Below are positions 11,353 through 22,227 of a DNA stretch of 64,000 nt, piece by piece. The stretch's first letter is position 1; each line of letters starts with the position of its first letter. A model generated the notes under the pieces. That model was not told the origin of the DNA and made no database searches. It was given only the letters and a program-made list of their open reading frames with translations. Source of the DNA: Zygnema circumcarinatum (taxonomy: Eukaryota > Streptophyta > Zygnematophyceae > Zygnematales > Zygnemataceae); contig CM074804.1 of NCBI GenBank assembly GCA_037447605.1, positions 850,016 to 914,015 of the forward strand. The letters run 5' to 3'. A program made the position numbers and the translations under genes.

Positions 11353-11956
11353 TTGTGCCTCTCCGTTACGCCTGCTACCTCACCAAACTGGCAGTTCAAA
11401 ACTTGGTGAAATGCAGGTGAGCAAAGGCCCTAACTCACCTTCAAACTACGACACAATGAAATTAGAACGAGGGAAGAAAACACATTCTTTCAAAGGAGCC
11501 TTCTAAGTGGAGTTTATTGAGAGGGTATACCCCCTCCTCACCATGCTGCTCCGCCACTGATTTGACCATAAATTTGAAGAAAGTATGCCGGTCGGCTGTC
11601 ACGAGGCAGTCGTCGTATTCCCAATTCATTTCAAACTGCCCATTGCCATCCTGCTCGCTCCCATTCCCTTCTATTTTAAGGGTCCGATTGACAGTGTCCG
11701 AAAAGTGCAAAGGTTTTCTTTGGTTCAATTTTAGGGCTATAAGGGTTCCTAAAAAGGTCCGGCAATTTTGTTACTAAAGATTTTCTTACAGTTTTCTTTA
11801 GGGCTATCAGGATTTGAAGGGCTTTTTTCGGAGGGTTGGCACCTCATGGTCATTTTGGTACGGCTTCCAGCCGAGCTCGAGCATGTAATCGCACAGCTTT
11901 GCGATCACATCGTACTTGCGCATGAGAGCACCCTGCGGTTGAGCATGACGAGGGAG

Positions 11957-12050
<94 letters not shown>

Positions 12051-14150
12051 TGGGGAGAGAGGAGGGGGGAGGTGGGGAGGAGAGGGAGAGGGAGTGAGGG
12101 GGGAGAGGTAGGGGGAGAGGGGGGGGGGCGTGCAGGGGGTGCAGGGGGAGGGGGGGGGGAAAGGAAGGGAGAGACGGGAGGGGGGTGTGGGATGGGTGGG
12201 GGATGGGGGGAGGGGAGAGGCGAGAGAGGAGAGGGAGAGAGACAGAGAATAGAATCTTCAGTCAATGCTTTTCATATGACGCTCCCTTTGAGAAGGCCTT
12301 TAGAGTATGCAAGAAGAAACAGCCCGAGTTCAGTCATCTCCTAATCAGAAAACTGAGGTTTTGGGCTGCTAAGGCTTCCTTCCGTGGAATTTTTTTCCTC
12401 TTTTTTCTTTTTTTTTTTTCCCTTCCCGCAGTCCCCAAAGCAGACCTGGTCATAGCACGGCTTGGCGGCCGTGTCTCTGTGGTCGGAGGGCGCATGCTCT
12501 GAAGGGGAGAGAAGGAAAAATTCGCATTCGACTCCGGACTTCATCTTGAACCCATTCGCCCTCGCGATCTGCACATGCGCCCTTCAACTCACTCTTCTCG
12601 GTCACATCACATCACATCACATCACATCACATCACATACACTACTAACCAGGGTTGACATTTTCCCAAATCGAAAAAAATTCGACATCAGTCGTCCTGCT
12701 CTTCCCACGAAAGAGGTTGCATCAGCAAGATGAGGAATGTTGCTTTTTGAAAATAATGCTGAAGCGAAGCGAAGAAGATGTCGAAGATGTCATAAGTTCT
12801 ACTTAGAAGCAAACTTTTTAGCCCTCTCGGGAGAGATCTTTATGTCCTCTTTCCGCACAGTTTCCTTGAGACTGTCCTGCACGGCCCCTTCTCCTAAAAA
12901 CTGAATCTAGTTCACAACACAGAACAGGTGCAGTTGTTTGGAACTCTCATTTATAGAATTGAAAGGAATTTCACCTGCACTTTGAGCACATTTCTTGGAG
13001 CTTGCCCTAAGAGGGTGCCATCCATCACAAGGTCGCATGCAACCCACGCAACTTCCGGCTTCCATGGAAGCACCATCATGCTCGATTCGTCTGGAAAAGC
13101 AAACTGCATATATGACAAAAGAGAGAGGCCCTGTAAGGGCTTAAGGAAGGCATAGGAGGGCACCTCAATATTTGGCTCTTCAGTAATATGTGAGAAAATT
13201 GAGATTTCTTGAGGGCTGTTTAGCTTTTAGGGCTTGGAGGATTCGGGTTTTTTCGCATTCCGAGAATTCAGGCTTTCTATCTCAAAATGCTCTATGGCCC
13301 TTCAGGGTCATTTGTCATTCAGATATTTGAGGGCCCTGTATTCGGTCCCTTTGAAGGCGAGCCAGCTTTGTAATCAGCAGAGCGAAAAAAATGCAGAGCA
13401 GGTCTGAGAGAGCAGATGAGAGAGGATGGTTCTGGCGCAAACAAAATGAAACTTTATTTGAGCTGTGATTTCCCGAAATAGAAACAAATTTAGGAGAAAG
13501 GCAGAAGCAGACGATGTCCGGGTGCGCAGGCGTCATGTGAAGGTAAGTCGAAAATCCCGCGAATCCGGCTCCGGCTTTCTGCATCTCTCCAATGGCAGCT
13601 CGAGGGACGAGTTTGGAGCGGCTGAAGCCGAAAAGATCGACCCAGTTTAGCTGCAATCAATCAATCAACACAAACAAAGCGATGCAATGTTCCTTCATGC
13701 CCAATGCATGGTTTGACGAACATCCCTTATACAAGCATTACAATTATTTATTCAATATATAATTTACTTATTTACGCATTTATGTGTACATATATATGTT
13801 AATGCAAACACATCCATCCACGCTGTACGCCATGGAACCCACTCCAACAAAGCATCCTGAAGCACAGATCTCGGACCCGAAAATATGAACCCAGGCACTA
13901 CTATTAGCAGTACAAAAGCTTAGCTTTCGGCGCTGACTAAAGCAACCCATCCAGCACTTGCCATGCATGCGGCCGTGACGCCTCAACACATTCCGCCCCC
14001 CAACACATGCATGGCACGCCATGGCCCCCCCCATCCCCATGGACTCTCAACGCCCATCCCCATGGCTCCTCCCCGGGCAGGCGGATCCGCGCGCACCAAG
14101 AAGTACTTCACGCTGGCGGGCGCCTTCGCGGAGAGCCCTTCGGTCGCCAT
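9527..14150 (-). CDS. Glutamine synthetase, bacterial GlnT/type III-like
   Basis: Thirteen exons (transcript order): 14150-14097, 13650-13513, 13103-12975, 12568-12446, 11932-11843, 11650-11542, 11262-11141, 10983-10930, 10823-10693, 10475-10396, 10186-10104, 9811-9740, 9637-9527. All introns are GT-AG; 1296 nt, 431 residues. Catalytic elements appear in order: [12 protein letters not shown], metal-binding GVECEFFLL (E121, E123), DGNGQFE (E185), the ATFMPKP and [11 protein letters not shown] block (H234, H236), [33 protein letters not shown], and a C-terminus ending TTLDC. It would condense glutamate and ammonia with ATP. The closest group I recall is bacterial GlnT, annotated type III glutamate-ammonia ligase, not the plant GSII enzymes; transfer from bacteria followed by intron gain is inferred. 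No transit peptide is obvious. Introns carry microsatellites. Confidence 0.9.
10030..10083. repeat. Poly-T/CATTTTTTT repeat in glutamine synthetase intron
   Basis: CA interrupts T runs every 10-13 bases. It lies between the exons ending 9811 and starting 10104 (the intron following exon 11) and would read as poly-A on the coding strand. Confidence 0.8.
11303..11355. repeat. CT dinucleotide microsatellite
   Basis: An almost pure CT run lies in the intron between the glutamine synthetase exons at 11141-11262 and 11542-11650. Confidence 0.85.
11950..12250. repeat. GA-rich homopurine tract, 300 bp
   Basis: A GA dinucleotide run passes into irregular G/A-rich sequence with G8-9 runs. It occupies the glutamine synthetase intron between 11932 and 12446. 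Homopurine tracts of this length can adopt triplex structures; no sign of coding. Confidence 0.85.
12603..12638. repeat. CACAT pentanucleotide repeat
   Basis: About seven perfect CACAT units lie in the third intron of the glutamine synthetase gene. Confidence 0.9.
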
Positions 14151-14157
14151 GGCTCTC

Positions 14158-14311
14158 CCTCCGTCCCACTCCCTCCCCCTCCCTCCCTCTCTTTCTCTCT
14201 CTCGCACTCGCCCTCCCTCCCCCCCTCTTTCTCTCTCCCTCTCTCTCTCTCCCTCGCTCTCTCTCTCCCCGTCCCTCCCTCTTCCTCCCTCTCTTTCAAT
14301 CCCTTCCTCGC
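14158..14311 (-). promoter_or_regulatory. CT/GA-rich leader of glutamine synthetase
   Basis: A polypyrimidine (plus strand) tract immediately precedes the minus-strand ATG at 14150, so the transcript leader is GA-rich. CCGCCACGTGGC, a G-box, lies at about 14383-14394. These are plausible promoter/5' UTR elements. Confidence 0.4.
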
Positions 14312-14319
14312 GCGCGCCT

Positions 14320-15276
14320 CGCCACCGACACGGCCCGCCCGGTCGGAGTGTTCGGACAGTCAGCGGCCGCGCCATTCACGGGCCGCCACGTGGCGCCCAT
14401 TGGCGAGATCACCGAGCTCTCCGTACGGTCGTACGGTCGATGCACATCCGACCGGCGACATGGCGCGGCGACGCTCCGCCGAATCATCCGCCCTGTTCCA
14501 TGTCCGCGTTGAAACGTAGTTTTGTACGGCACGTCCCGTTCTGTGCACAGTTCACAATTGCACGTATCAAATCGTATCCTATCGCATCGTATCATGTTGT
14601 ATCGTGAATATCGTCGATTCGGCCGCTCTGGCTTATTGGGTTGGCATGCACTTACAGTGTGTTGCGAGTTTTTTCTTTTTTCTTTTAAAAAAAAATAACC
14701 CATAGACATGTCCAAGTGTTCACACTGGAGGACTAGTGTATGGAACAACCGGCATGGGTCATGAAATGACCCATGGCCTCCTCATGATGCCCAACAAAGC
14801 CCCTAGAGAGTAGTCATGTACACCATTTTCGCAGCGGCAACAGCTGCCACCCACCACCCACCTCGCGACTGCCTCACTACTGCACATCACTTTACCTGAA
14901 ATTTCTGCCCTAGCTCCCGCATTTAACATACTTTCCTTTCTATATCCTCCAACAACAGATTTATTGGATGCGCAACAGTTCTGTCGGCATCATCCATGAC
15001 ACAATTCTTTAACATGTTAGAGCTCTTCCTCTCTCGCCCTCCCTCTCATTCCTCCATTGTTTCGCCAAGTTGGCTTCCAGAGACGCTAGCTGGAGCAGGA
15101 TTGCCTGCACACAACAAACTCGCCCCATCAACCAACAGTTCGGTGTGTGACTCCATTCGATTCTGCAAAGCACCTTTGCGCATCTCTTTATCTGACTTGC
15201 ATTGAAACACCGAACAAAAGTTTCAGTTTGGGTCACACCCAGACTTAATTGTCAAGTCTATACTGAAACGGTCACT
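14320..15276. other. Intergenic, no gene recognised
   Basis: It contains several CCGTAC/GTACGG hexamers near 14418-14440 and 14523, and a run of TATC/GTATC-type direct repeats near 14568-14605. No supportable coding region. Confidence 0.5.
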
Positions 15277-16795
15277 TTACAAGCGGCAAGCTTTGACCGC
15301 TGAACTACAGCTCATTGGTGCAGAGTGCTCACCACTCAAACGCTTCCTTCGGTTCGTCTTCACCTTTGTCTTCTTCCCCAGCTTGAAGCCAACGCCCTTC
15401 TTTTTTATCACAACATTCTTGTTCGGAGTCTCTGCTGCCGTGCTTGAGGAAGGCTCGCCTGCAGTAGCCATGGCACATCGTTCATGTTTGGGTTGGATTT
15501 CAGATGTATCAAACACATGAACTCACAACACAGACAGCAGTTCCAGTTTCCAGTTTCCAATATGTGGATATGAAATGCCCTTCAGAGGCGCGGACTAAGT
15601 AAAAAAATGTTCAATTCAGGAATTGTTCTGTTTGAGTACGAAAATCTTTCTGTCAATTGCTAAAAAGTTCCAGGAGTTGAGCTGCTTTTTTCGTTCAATT
15701 CAAAAGGAGAGCACGCGCAGGTCTCACCTCCATTCTCAGCAGTCAACATCTCAATGTCCTCCATCGTCACAAGGCCAGTTTGAATGGCCTCACTCTGTGC
15801 CTGCCAGCACATTCACATAACCATCCGACAAAACGCAAAAGTAGGGGAGGAAAAATAAACTTTCAGAGTGCATACATAGTCTGTGCCCTAACAAAAGCCT
15901 TGTATTTGAGCAGTGACAATTTTTTTAAATGTCTGAAACGAGCTTTAGGTCCAACCTAGTCCTCACTCTAATCCAAACTATAGACCTGATTTCAGTTTAG
16001 CTCCGACCAAAGTCTGACCCTAACTCTAATCTTACTCCAGACTCTACTCATAAGCCTAATTTCAATTCAACGTGGAAGCATAAGCCAATTTGATACCTGA
16101 CGGTGTAATTATCGTTACAAACTAAAATCTTCACTCATACCCTCGTATACACAACCCAAGAAATCGCAAGCCAAAAAAGAAAAGACCTGCGAACTCCCAG
16201 GACTCCCACGTACACGTAAACATAAAGGAACCCAAAAAACATGCTGAGCTACAATAACTCTACATAATTCAAGCCATTCTGCTCTAACAATTTCCAGCTC
16301 TAACCTTCCGCTAACTCGAAACCCTAACTTTTAAGTGTTCCCTACCCCGAACTTTGCCACCCACCTCATCCTGATTATAGCTGCAAACGAAACCATAATC
16401 TTAACCCTAATCTTCACCCTAATCTTCACCCTAATTTTAACCCTAAATCTTAACCCAATCTTACCCTAATCTTAACCCTAATCTTAATCTCAATATTAAC
16501 CTGTAAACTTAACCCTAATCGACACCCTGAAGCGCTGCAAACGCTACAAGTTCAACCAATTATGCTCATGCTAGCCTTGCTAGCCTCCAAAACCTAAAAA
16601 CCAGCATGCAATACCCCCGTGCGTGCATACTTTGCGCCATCTCCGCGCCTCCTTGCGCTGCGACTTCCCCGTGCGCTTCCCCGAGACGGCCACTGCATTC
16701 GTCTGGTGGGCCACCAACGCCTTCTTCTTGCGATCCTTGAGCTTCTCCTTGCGCACCTTGCTGAACTCCAGCGTTTTCTTGTTGAACTTATTCAT
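15277..16795 (-). CDS. Small highly basic protein of unknown family
   Basis: Three exons on the minus strand: 16795-16631, 15800-15728 and 15458-15277, GT-AG introns in phases 0 and 1; 139 residues if exon 3 runs to its TAA. The N-terminus (MNKFNKKTLEFSKVRKEKLK) and the segment GKRTGKSQRKEARRWRK are strongly basic. The middle (AIQTGLVTMEDIEMLTAENG) is acidic, and the C-terminal part contains KKKGVGFKLGKKTKVK and NRRKR. I do not recognise the family; composition suggests a nuclear or nucleolar protein with several candidate localisation signals. A strong alternative donor at 15333/15332 (GTGAGC) would end exon 3 early and imply another exon, so the last 19 or so residues are uncertain. Intron 1 is packed with CCCTAA-like repeats. 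Confidence 0.65.
16380..16525. repeat. Degenerate telomere-like CCCTAA array
   Basis: Repeated AACCCTAATCTT-type units (about 12-bp period) lie in the first intron of the basic-protein gene, with weaker CTAA-rich sequence back to 15950. The plant telomere repeat is CCCTAAA; here every second unit is altered to TCTTAA, so this is not simple telomere sequence. Confidence 0.75.
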
Positions 16796-16799
16796 GGCT

Positions 16800-17512
16800 C
16801 CTCTCTCCTCCTTGCTCCTCCTTTCTCCTCTCCACTCCCCACTTCTCCCTCTCCCTCGACTGCGTCACGTCTCGCGGACCGCCTGAGGCGGCAGGGACCG
16901 TTCCATGCAGCAAAATTACGACGCTGTTGAAGTGCAGATTTCCGCGACTGCCGGCGACATGGAACGGTCAAAGTTTGACTCACGAGTCGCGAAGGACAAA
17001 AACTTTGCCTCAAGCCACCATTCAGGCGCTGCCAAGTGGTTAACGCTAACTGAACAGCGTGCACCCTGGCATGGAACGGCCCATCTGCCCTTCGGAGGGG
17101 TAACTCGTGCCAGAAATGGGCCGGTCGATTCATGAGAGCGGGAGGGGTGAAGGGGTGACGAGGAGAGAGGGAGAGTGGAGAGGAAGAGGGAAAGGGAGAG
17201 CGGGGAGCGAGAGAGGAGGGGTGAGAGCGAGGCGAGGGAGGGAGAGAGAGCAGAGGGGGAGGAAGGAGGAATGAGCGAGGGGAATCGCTTATGACCTGCT
17301 GCAGAAAGTGCCGCGTCGTCATAGGCCATTTTTTAATGTGTACTGGGTTTTTCGGAAGGAAGAGGAGAATAAATAATCTATTGTATGAAAAATGATGTCG
17401 TGGAGAGGATTGTGCAGTAACAAGAGTGGGTAGGGCAACGTTTAGAGGGGAAGCTTTATCTAGCAGCCTTCGCCTTTCCGTACGTGTCAATGGGGCAGGT
17501 CTCCCTAACAAA
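16800..17512. other. 5' flank of the basic-protein gene
   Basis: It contains a pyrimidine-rich leader next to the ATG (16797-16860) and a purine-rich tract at 17135-17275. No further gene recognised. It ends at the retrotransposon target-site duplication. Confidence 0.5.
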
Positions 17513-17517
17513 GCTCG

Positions 17518-17775
17518 TGTTGAGAATCCGACATTCTCAGTTTTGTCGTACTATTTTGTCGTTTTCCCAGCCACGTGTACTTACACCTGGCTGTGCTTTT
17601 AGCTTGTACTTTTCTGTTAGTTTAGTTGTACCTTTGCGGCTGTGTGCTTCACACCCGGCCGCCCTTGCTCAGGCTAGTTCCNNNNNNNNNNACGTTAATC
17701 ACACATCTGTCTTTTTGTGTCAACTCTCTCTGTCCTCACTTTGATCGTACAATGTCCACTCCGTCTTTTTCAATA
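17518..17775 (+). repeat. 5' LTR, with a collapsed gap
   Basis: It starts TGTTGAGAATC and ends TTTTTCAATA. Ten N at 17682-17691 stand where the 3' LTR has 68 bp, so the true length is about 316 bp, equal to the 3' LTR. The missing part contains the TATA box. The ATG that opens gag (17752) lies inside the LTR. Confidence 0.92.
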
Positions 17776-18819
17776 GGTTATGGGCCCACTCATGCCTCAA
17801 ATGCGCTTGAAAAATTTGATGGGACAAATTGGCACGACTGGACGTTTCAGTGCCAGCAGCTTTTTGAGGAAGAGAATCTGTGGTCTGTCGTTACTGGTCT
17901 AGAGACCTGTCCTTTGCCACTTCCCTCCACACGGCCAGGCGGCCGCCAGCAGCTGCGCGGCGAAGGAGGAGATGCGCCGATTGGACAAAAGCCCAGCGAC
18001 AAGAAGTTTCTCCATCACTTCGGCATTAAGTAGCGGTCTCGCCGGACCGTCCGTGGCGCCCGCAACTCCCACGGCAGCTTGGACTCTCGCCGACCAATCG
18101 CGTCTGAACACCGGAGTGGTCTCACAGAATTCCGTTTGCGGCGTGCCTTCACTAACTGCGTAAAGGAATCCTCTGAAACCATGCTGACATATACTGACCG
18201 CGTCAAATCCTTTGCTAGACGGCTTCGCAGCATTGATTGCGTAGTTCATGATGATGAGATCATCTGTAATCTTTTAGGCGGGCTGCCCGACTCTTTCCGG
18301 TCCTTCATCTCGTCCATTGATGCTGCCTCGATCTCACTAACCGTCGCTGATCTGACCGACCTTCTTTTGAACGAGGAGGAAAAAGATTCCACCCCCTCCA
18401 GATCCTCCCACGCGTCCGCGCTTTTCGGATCTGGTCCTCCACCGCCCAAGTCTCCTGGCGCCCTCTTTTGTCGGTATTGCAAGGAACAGACTCACGTAAA
18501 GGACAACTGTCCCGCTCTGGCCAAAAAGGAGGCGCGCCGACTTTTGCCGCGCCCGTCCGTACCTCCGCCCGCTGGCGCGGCAAATATCGCGGCGCCCTCT
18601 GATTTGGCCCCTGCGATTCGGTCCCCCGCTGAACCTGTCGTACAGCTTACGTGGCCACCCTCCCTCACGTTCCCTACCGCTCCCTTGGTCCCGCCGCCCG
18701 CCGCCCTTGAAGTACACCCTCTTCTCTTCACCCGGCCCCGGCGGCCGCCTTCCCACCGGGTGTCGATACATGGTGCTCGAGGATTCGGTCCACGCCTTCG
18801 ACGCGGACCCTTTAGGTGA
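17752..18819 (+). pseudogene. Copia gag with CCHC zinc knuckle, frame-disrupted
   Basis: The first frame from ATG 17752 runs to a stop at 18033 and carries the UBN2-like gag start (KFDGTNWHDW). Homology continues in another frame from about 18079 (RVKSFARRLRSIDC, LLGGLPDSFRSF). A CX2CX4HX4C knuckle is at 18469-18510. The gene therefore carries at least one frameshift and cannot make full-length Gag as written. Confidence 0.8.
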
Positions 18820-18850
18820 GCCTTCTCTCCACGACTCCGCGAAACCCCGT

Positions 18851-19790
18851 GACTCGGGTGCCTCCCATCATCTAACTTTTAAATTAGGTATTTGGTTCTC
18901 TCGGCTCTCTCCCTCCCTCTCCCCATGACCATTTTCTTGGGGATAACCCGGCTCGCCAGTACCTTACGCGTATGCGGCGAGGTTTCCACTCCTGGTGGCT
19001 GACGGTAGCTTCATCATCGATGGCGTCTACCTGGTGGATGGCCTCGCAAAGAATCTGTTTTCAGTAGCCTCCATCCTGATTTTAGGCATTTCAGCTCTTT
19101 TTAGGCCAGACGGGGTTACTTTCTTCACCCCAGACGCTGTAGTTGGGCACGGCCGCAAAACCGGCCGCTTGTTTTCCCTTACCTCTTTTGCAGCCTCCCT
19201 TGGGCACGCCCATGTTCACACCACTGACCCCCCCCTTACCTTTGCTCGGTGGCACCTCCGCTTTGGCCACCTTGCTGAAAGTAGCCTCAGAACTCTCGGA
19301 CAGGGCTTAGTGTTAGGTTTAGACTCTTTCTCTACCGACAAGTTAGACTTTTGTTCAGGCTGTATTCAAGGGAAAATGACAAGATTGCCTTTTCCCTCAA
19401 GCTCCACCCTTGTCTCTGAGCCTCTGGCACTCATTCATTCTGATGTCTGTGGCCCTATGCGTGATGTTAGCCTCGGCGGCGCATCATACTTTGTCACTTT
19501 CATTGACCAAGCGACTCATTTTTCCATGTTTTCCCGCCAGCTCACAGAGTCGGCGTTTTTCTCACGTTTCGAGTTCAAAGCCGTCTGAGACCCTTCTCGG
19601 TCGCCGCGTAAGACCGCCGCTTGATAACGGAGTTTATGTCCACCGCCTTCTCCACATACCTTCGCTTTCACGCAGATCACCCATCGCACTACCGCCTCCC
19701 TACACCCCCCAAAGAAATGGAGTCGCCGAAGTGTTTAATCAAGCATCTATTCTATTGCCATGGCTCGCTTATGCTTCATTTTGCCGACCT
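18851..19790 (+). pseudogene. Copia protease and integrase remnants
   Basis: The protease active site DSGAS lies at 18851-18865. The pre-integrase and zinc-binding part follows in the frame 18995-19588 (RWHLRFGHL, then a CSGC pair, then HSDVCGPM). The catalytic core is then interrupted; the downstream landmark TPQRNGVAE appears in a different frame near 19708. A large part of the core between them is missing, so the integrase is non-functional. Confidence 0.8.
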
Positions 19791-20195
19791 CCCTAGCCAC
19801 GGTAGGAAGCCATCTCCTGACCCTTGCAGCGGACAGCACCCCCCACCTGCGCCCTTCCTCCACGGCTCCCTCTGAGGGCTGGCGGCAAGCCCCTCCGTCT
19901 CCCACCTCCGTATTTTTGGGCTGCGAGGCTTGGTAGAAGATCCACTGAATCGGTCGTCGGCAAAATAGGGACGTAGCGGGCCGTGCGGCCATTTTCGCCA
20001 GCTCACAGCTTCGCGTCCAGACCCCATGGTATCACGTTGTCGCGACAAATCGAATTACTTTGGCGGCGGTCGCGTGCAATATAGGGCTCCTCTGCGTCAG
20101 CAGCGGCTCCATTAAGCCACCGACCACGGCCATTACACCCGCCGACTTCCTCCCGTAGAATCCCAATCTTAGCGTCGTCTGATTCCCCACCTCAC

Positions 20196-22220
20196 GTGTG
20201 GATTGGATATCATTCCCATGACACGCTCACCATTGGCAGCAGACATTCTTTCCGCCGGTCGCGCTCCCCTTCCCCTCCCTTCGGTGTCCCTGCCCCCCCC
20301 TCCCTCCACCCCCCCCCCCCCGCCCCCCCCCCCTCCCCCTCGTCCTCTCTGCTCGACCCTCCCTCTTCTGTTCAGAGGGAGCTTTCCACCTCACCCGAGC
20401 CGGACGCGGACCCCTCCCCTCCGCCTACAGACCTCCCCCCCCCTCCCTTTTTCCCCCTTGCGCCTTCTCCCGGCCTACCCGACTCCCCTTCCCCTTCACC
20501 CGTCGCGGCCTCCCCGCCACCCCGCCCTCCGGCACTCTCCCCTCCGGTTCCCCCCGGCCCTGCCCCCCGCCACGGCACTCGCGATCGGCGACCCACGTGG
20601 AAAATTATCGACACTGCCGCCCATGCCCTCCTTTCCTCCGCCATGGCCTTCATCGCCTCCTCGTCTGCCCCCCCTACTTTTGCTGCCGCCCTTCGCACCC
20701 CTGACGCAGCCCTCTGGAAAGCTGCCGCTGATGCTGAATTCCTCTCCCTTCAGAAAAACAACACGTGGGACCTTGTCCCCCTTCCACCCGGCCGTCGCGC
20801 CATCGGCTCTAAATGGGTCTTTAAAATCAAACAAAAATCCGACGGCTCGGTTGACCGCTACAAAGCCCGTTTTGTAGCCAAGGGGTTCTCTCAGCTCGAA
20901 GGCATCGACTTCACCGAAACTTATGCCCCGGTGGCCAAATTCACCTCCATTCGCGTCCTCCTTGCTCTCTCCGCCACCCACGATTGGGAAATTCACCAGA
21001 TGGATGTCAAAACCGCATTCCTCTACGGGGACCTTCAAGAAACGATCTTTATGCGCCAACCCGACGGGTATGTCACTCCCGGCACCGAACACCTCTTCTG
21101 CCGCCTCAACAAATCCATCTACGGCCTCCGGCAAGCACCACGCGTCTGGAACCGCACTTTGGATGCTGTCCTTCTTGCCAGCGGCTTCACTCGCATCGAC
21201 GCCGATTTCAGCATCTATCTTCGTGGCCACGGTCAGACCCTCACCATCCTTGCCGTTTACGTTGATGACCTCATTATCTGTGGTCTCTCCCTTTCCCCCA
21301 TTTCGGACGTCAAACAGCTCCTTCGCAGCCATTTTGACATGACGGACCTCGGCGAACTGCAATGGTGTCTCGGGATTCACGTCATTCGAGATCGGGCTGC
21401 TCGGACCCTTCACCTCAGTCAGGAAAAGTATGTTTCCGATCTCCTTGACCGTTTTGGGATGGCCGCTTGCAACCCCATCTCCACCCCCCTGGACGCCCAC
21501 ATTCACCTTACCTCCCTTGTGGCTGGCTCCCCCGACCCCACGGAGCATGCCACTTACCGATCCATCGTGGGATCCCTTATGTATGCAATGTTGTGTACCC
21601 GGCCCGACCTAGCTGCCGCCGTCGGGCAGCTAAGCCAATACCTTCACCGCCCCTCTTCTGCTCACTTCAGCGCTGCCAAGCGTGTCCTTCGTTACCTTCA
21701 GGGCACCAAGGCCCTGAGCCTTACCTTCTCCTCTGGCTCCCCCACCCTCGTTGGCTATTGTGACTCTGACTGGGGCTGTGTCCCCGACACAAGGCGTTCG
21801 GTTACTGGCTCGTGTTTTTCTCTGGGCAGTGGCCTTATTTCATGGTCCTCTCGGAAGCAGCCTACAGTGGCCACATCCTCCACTGAAGCAGAGTATATGG
21901 CCGCCTCCACTGCTGCCAAAGAGGCTGTTTGGCTCCGATCCCTCCTCTCCAACCTCACCTTTCCTCCCCCTCACGGTACCACCGTCTTCACGGACTCTCA
22001 AGGTGCCCTTGCCCTCATGCAAAACCCGTGCACCATCAGCGTACCAAACACATGCGACACTCTGATTCCACTTCACTTTCGGGACAAGATCGAAGGCGGC
22101 ACCCTTACCTTCCTCTACTGTCCTACCGGCAAGCAGACCGCCGATTTTCTTACCAAGGCCTTACATCGGCCAGCTTTTGAGCTTCACCGCTCTTCTGCCG
22201 GACTCCACACTTTCGAATGA
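20196..22220 (+). CDS. Copia reverse transcriptase and RNase H (open frame)
   Basis: This uninterrupted 674-codon frame lacks an ATG at its upstream edge, as expected for the inner part of a polyprotein. The first 150 codons are a proline/serine-rich linker. Reverse transcriptase follows: NNTWDLVPLP, KWVFKIK, RYKARFVAKGFSQ, QMDVKTAFLYGDL, SIYGLRQAPRVWN and the catalytic YVDD at 21258-21269. RNase H contains GYCDSDWGC, SSTEAEYMA and FTDSQGAL. Stop is TGA at 22218-22220, directly before the polypurine tract. Confidence 0.93.
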   Translation: MWIGYHSHDTLTIGSRHSFRRSRSPSPPFGVPAPPSLHPPPPAPPPSPSSSLLDPPSSVQRELSTSPEPDADPSPPPTDLPPPPFFPLAPSPGLPDSPSPSPVAASPPPRPPALSPPVPPGPAPRHGTRDRRPTWKIIDTAAHALLSSAMAFIASSSAPPTFAAALRTPDAALWKAAADAEFLSLQKNNTWDLVPLPPGRRAIGSKWVFKIKQKSDGSVDRYKARFVAKGFSQLEGIDFTETYAPVAKFTSIRVLLALSATHDWEIHQMDVKTAFLYGDLQETIFMRQPDGYVTPGTEHLFCRLNKSIYGLRQAPRVWNRTLDAVLLASGFTRIDADFSIYLRGHGQTLTILAVYVDDLIICGLSLSPISDVKQLLRSHFDMTDLGELQWCLGIHVIRDRAARTLHLSQEKYVSDLLDRFGMAACNPISTPLDAHIHLTSLVAGSPDPTEHATYRSIVGSLMYAMLCTRPDLAAAVGQLSQYLHRPSSAHFSAAKRVLRYLQGTKALSLTFSSGSPTLVGYCDSDWGCVPDTRRSVTGSCFSLGSGLISWSSRKQPTVATSSTEAEYMAASTAAKEAVWLRSLLSNLTFPPPHGTTVFTDSQGALALMQNPCTISVPNTCDTLIPLHFRDKIEGGTLTFLYCPTGKQTADFLTKALHRPAFELHRSSAGLHTFE

Positions 22221-22227
22221 GAGGGAG
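22220..22227 (+). other. Polypurine tract of the Copia element
   Basis: AGAGGGAG lies immediately before the 3' LTR, the expected site of plus-strand priming. Confidence 0.85.

Noticed and set aside
20372-21548. Long minus-strand frames opposite the Copia reverse transcriptase
   Set aside because: They are antisense shadows of the RT/RNase H frame.
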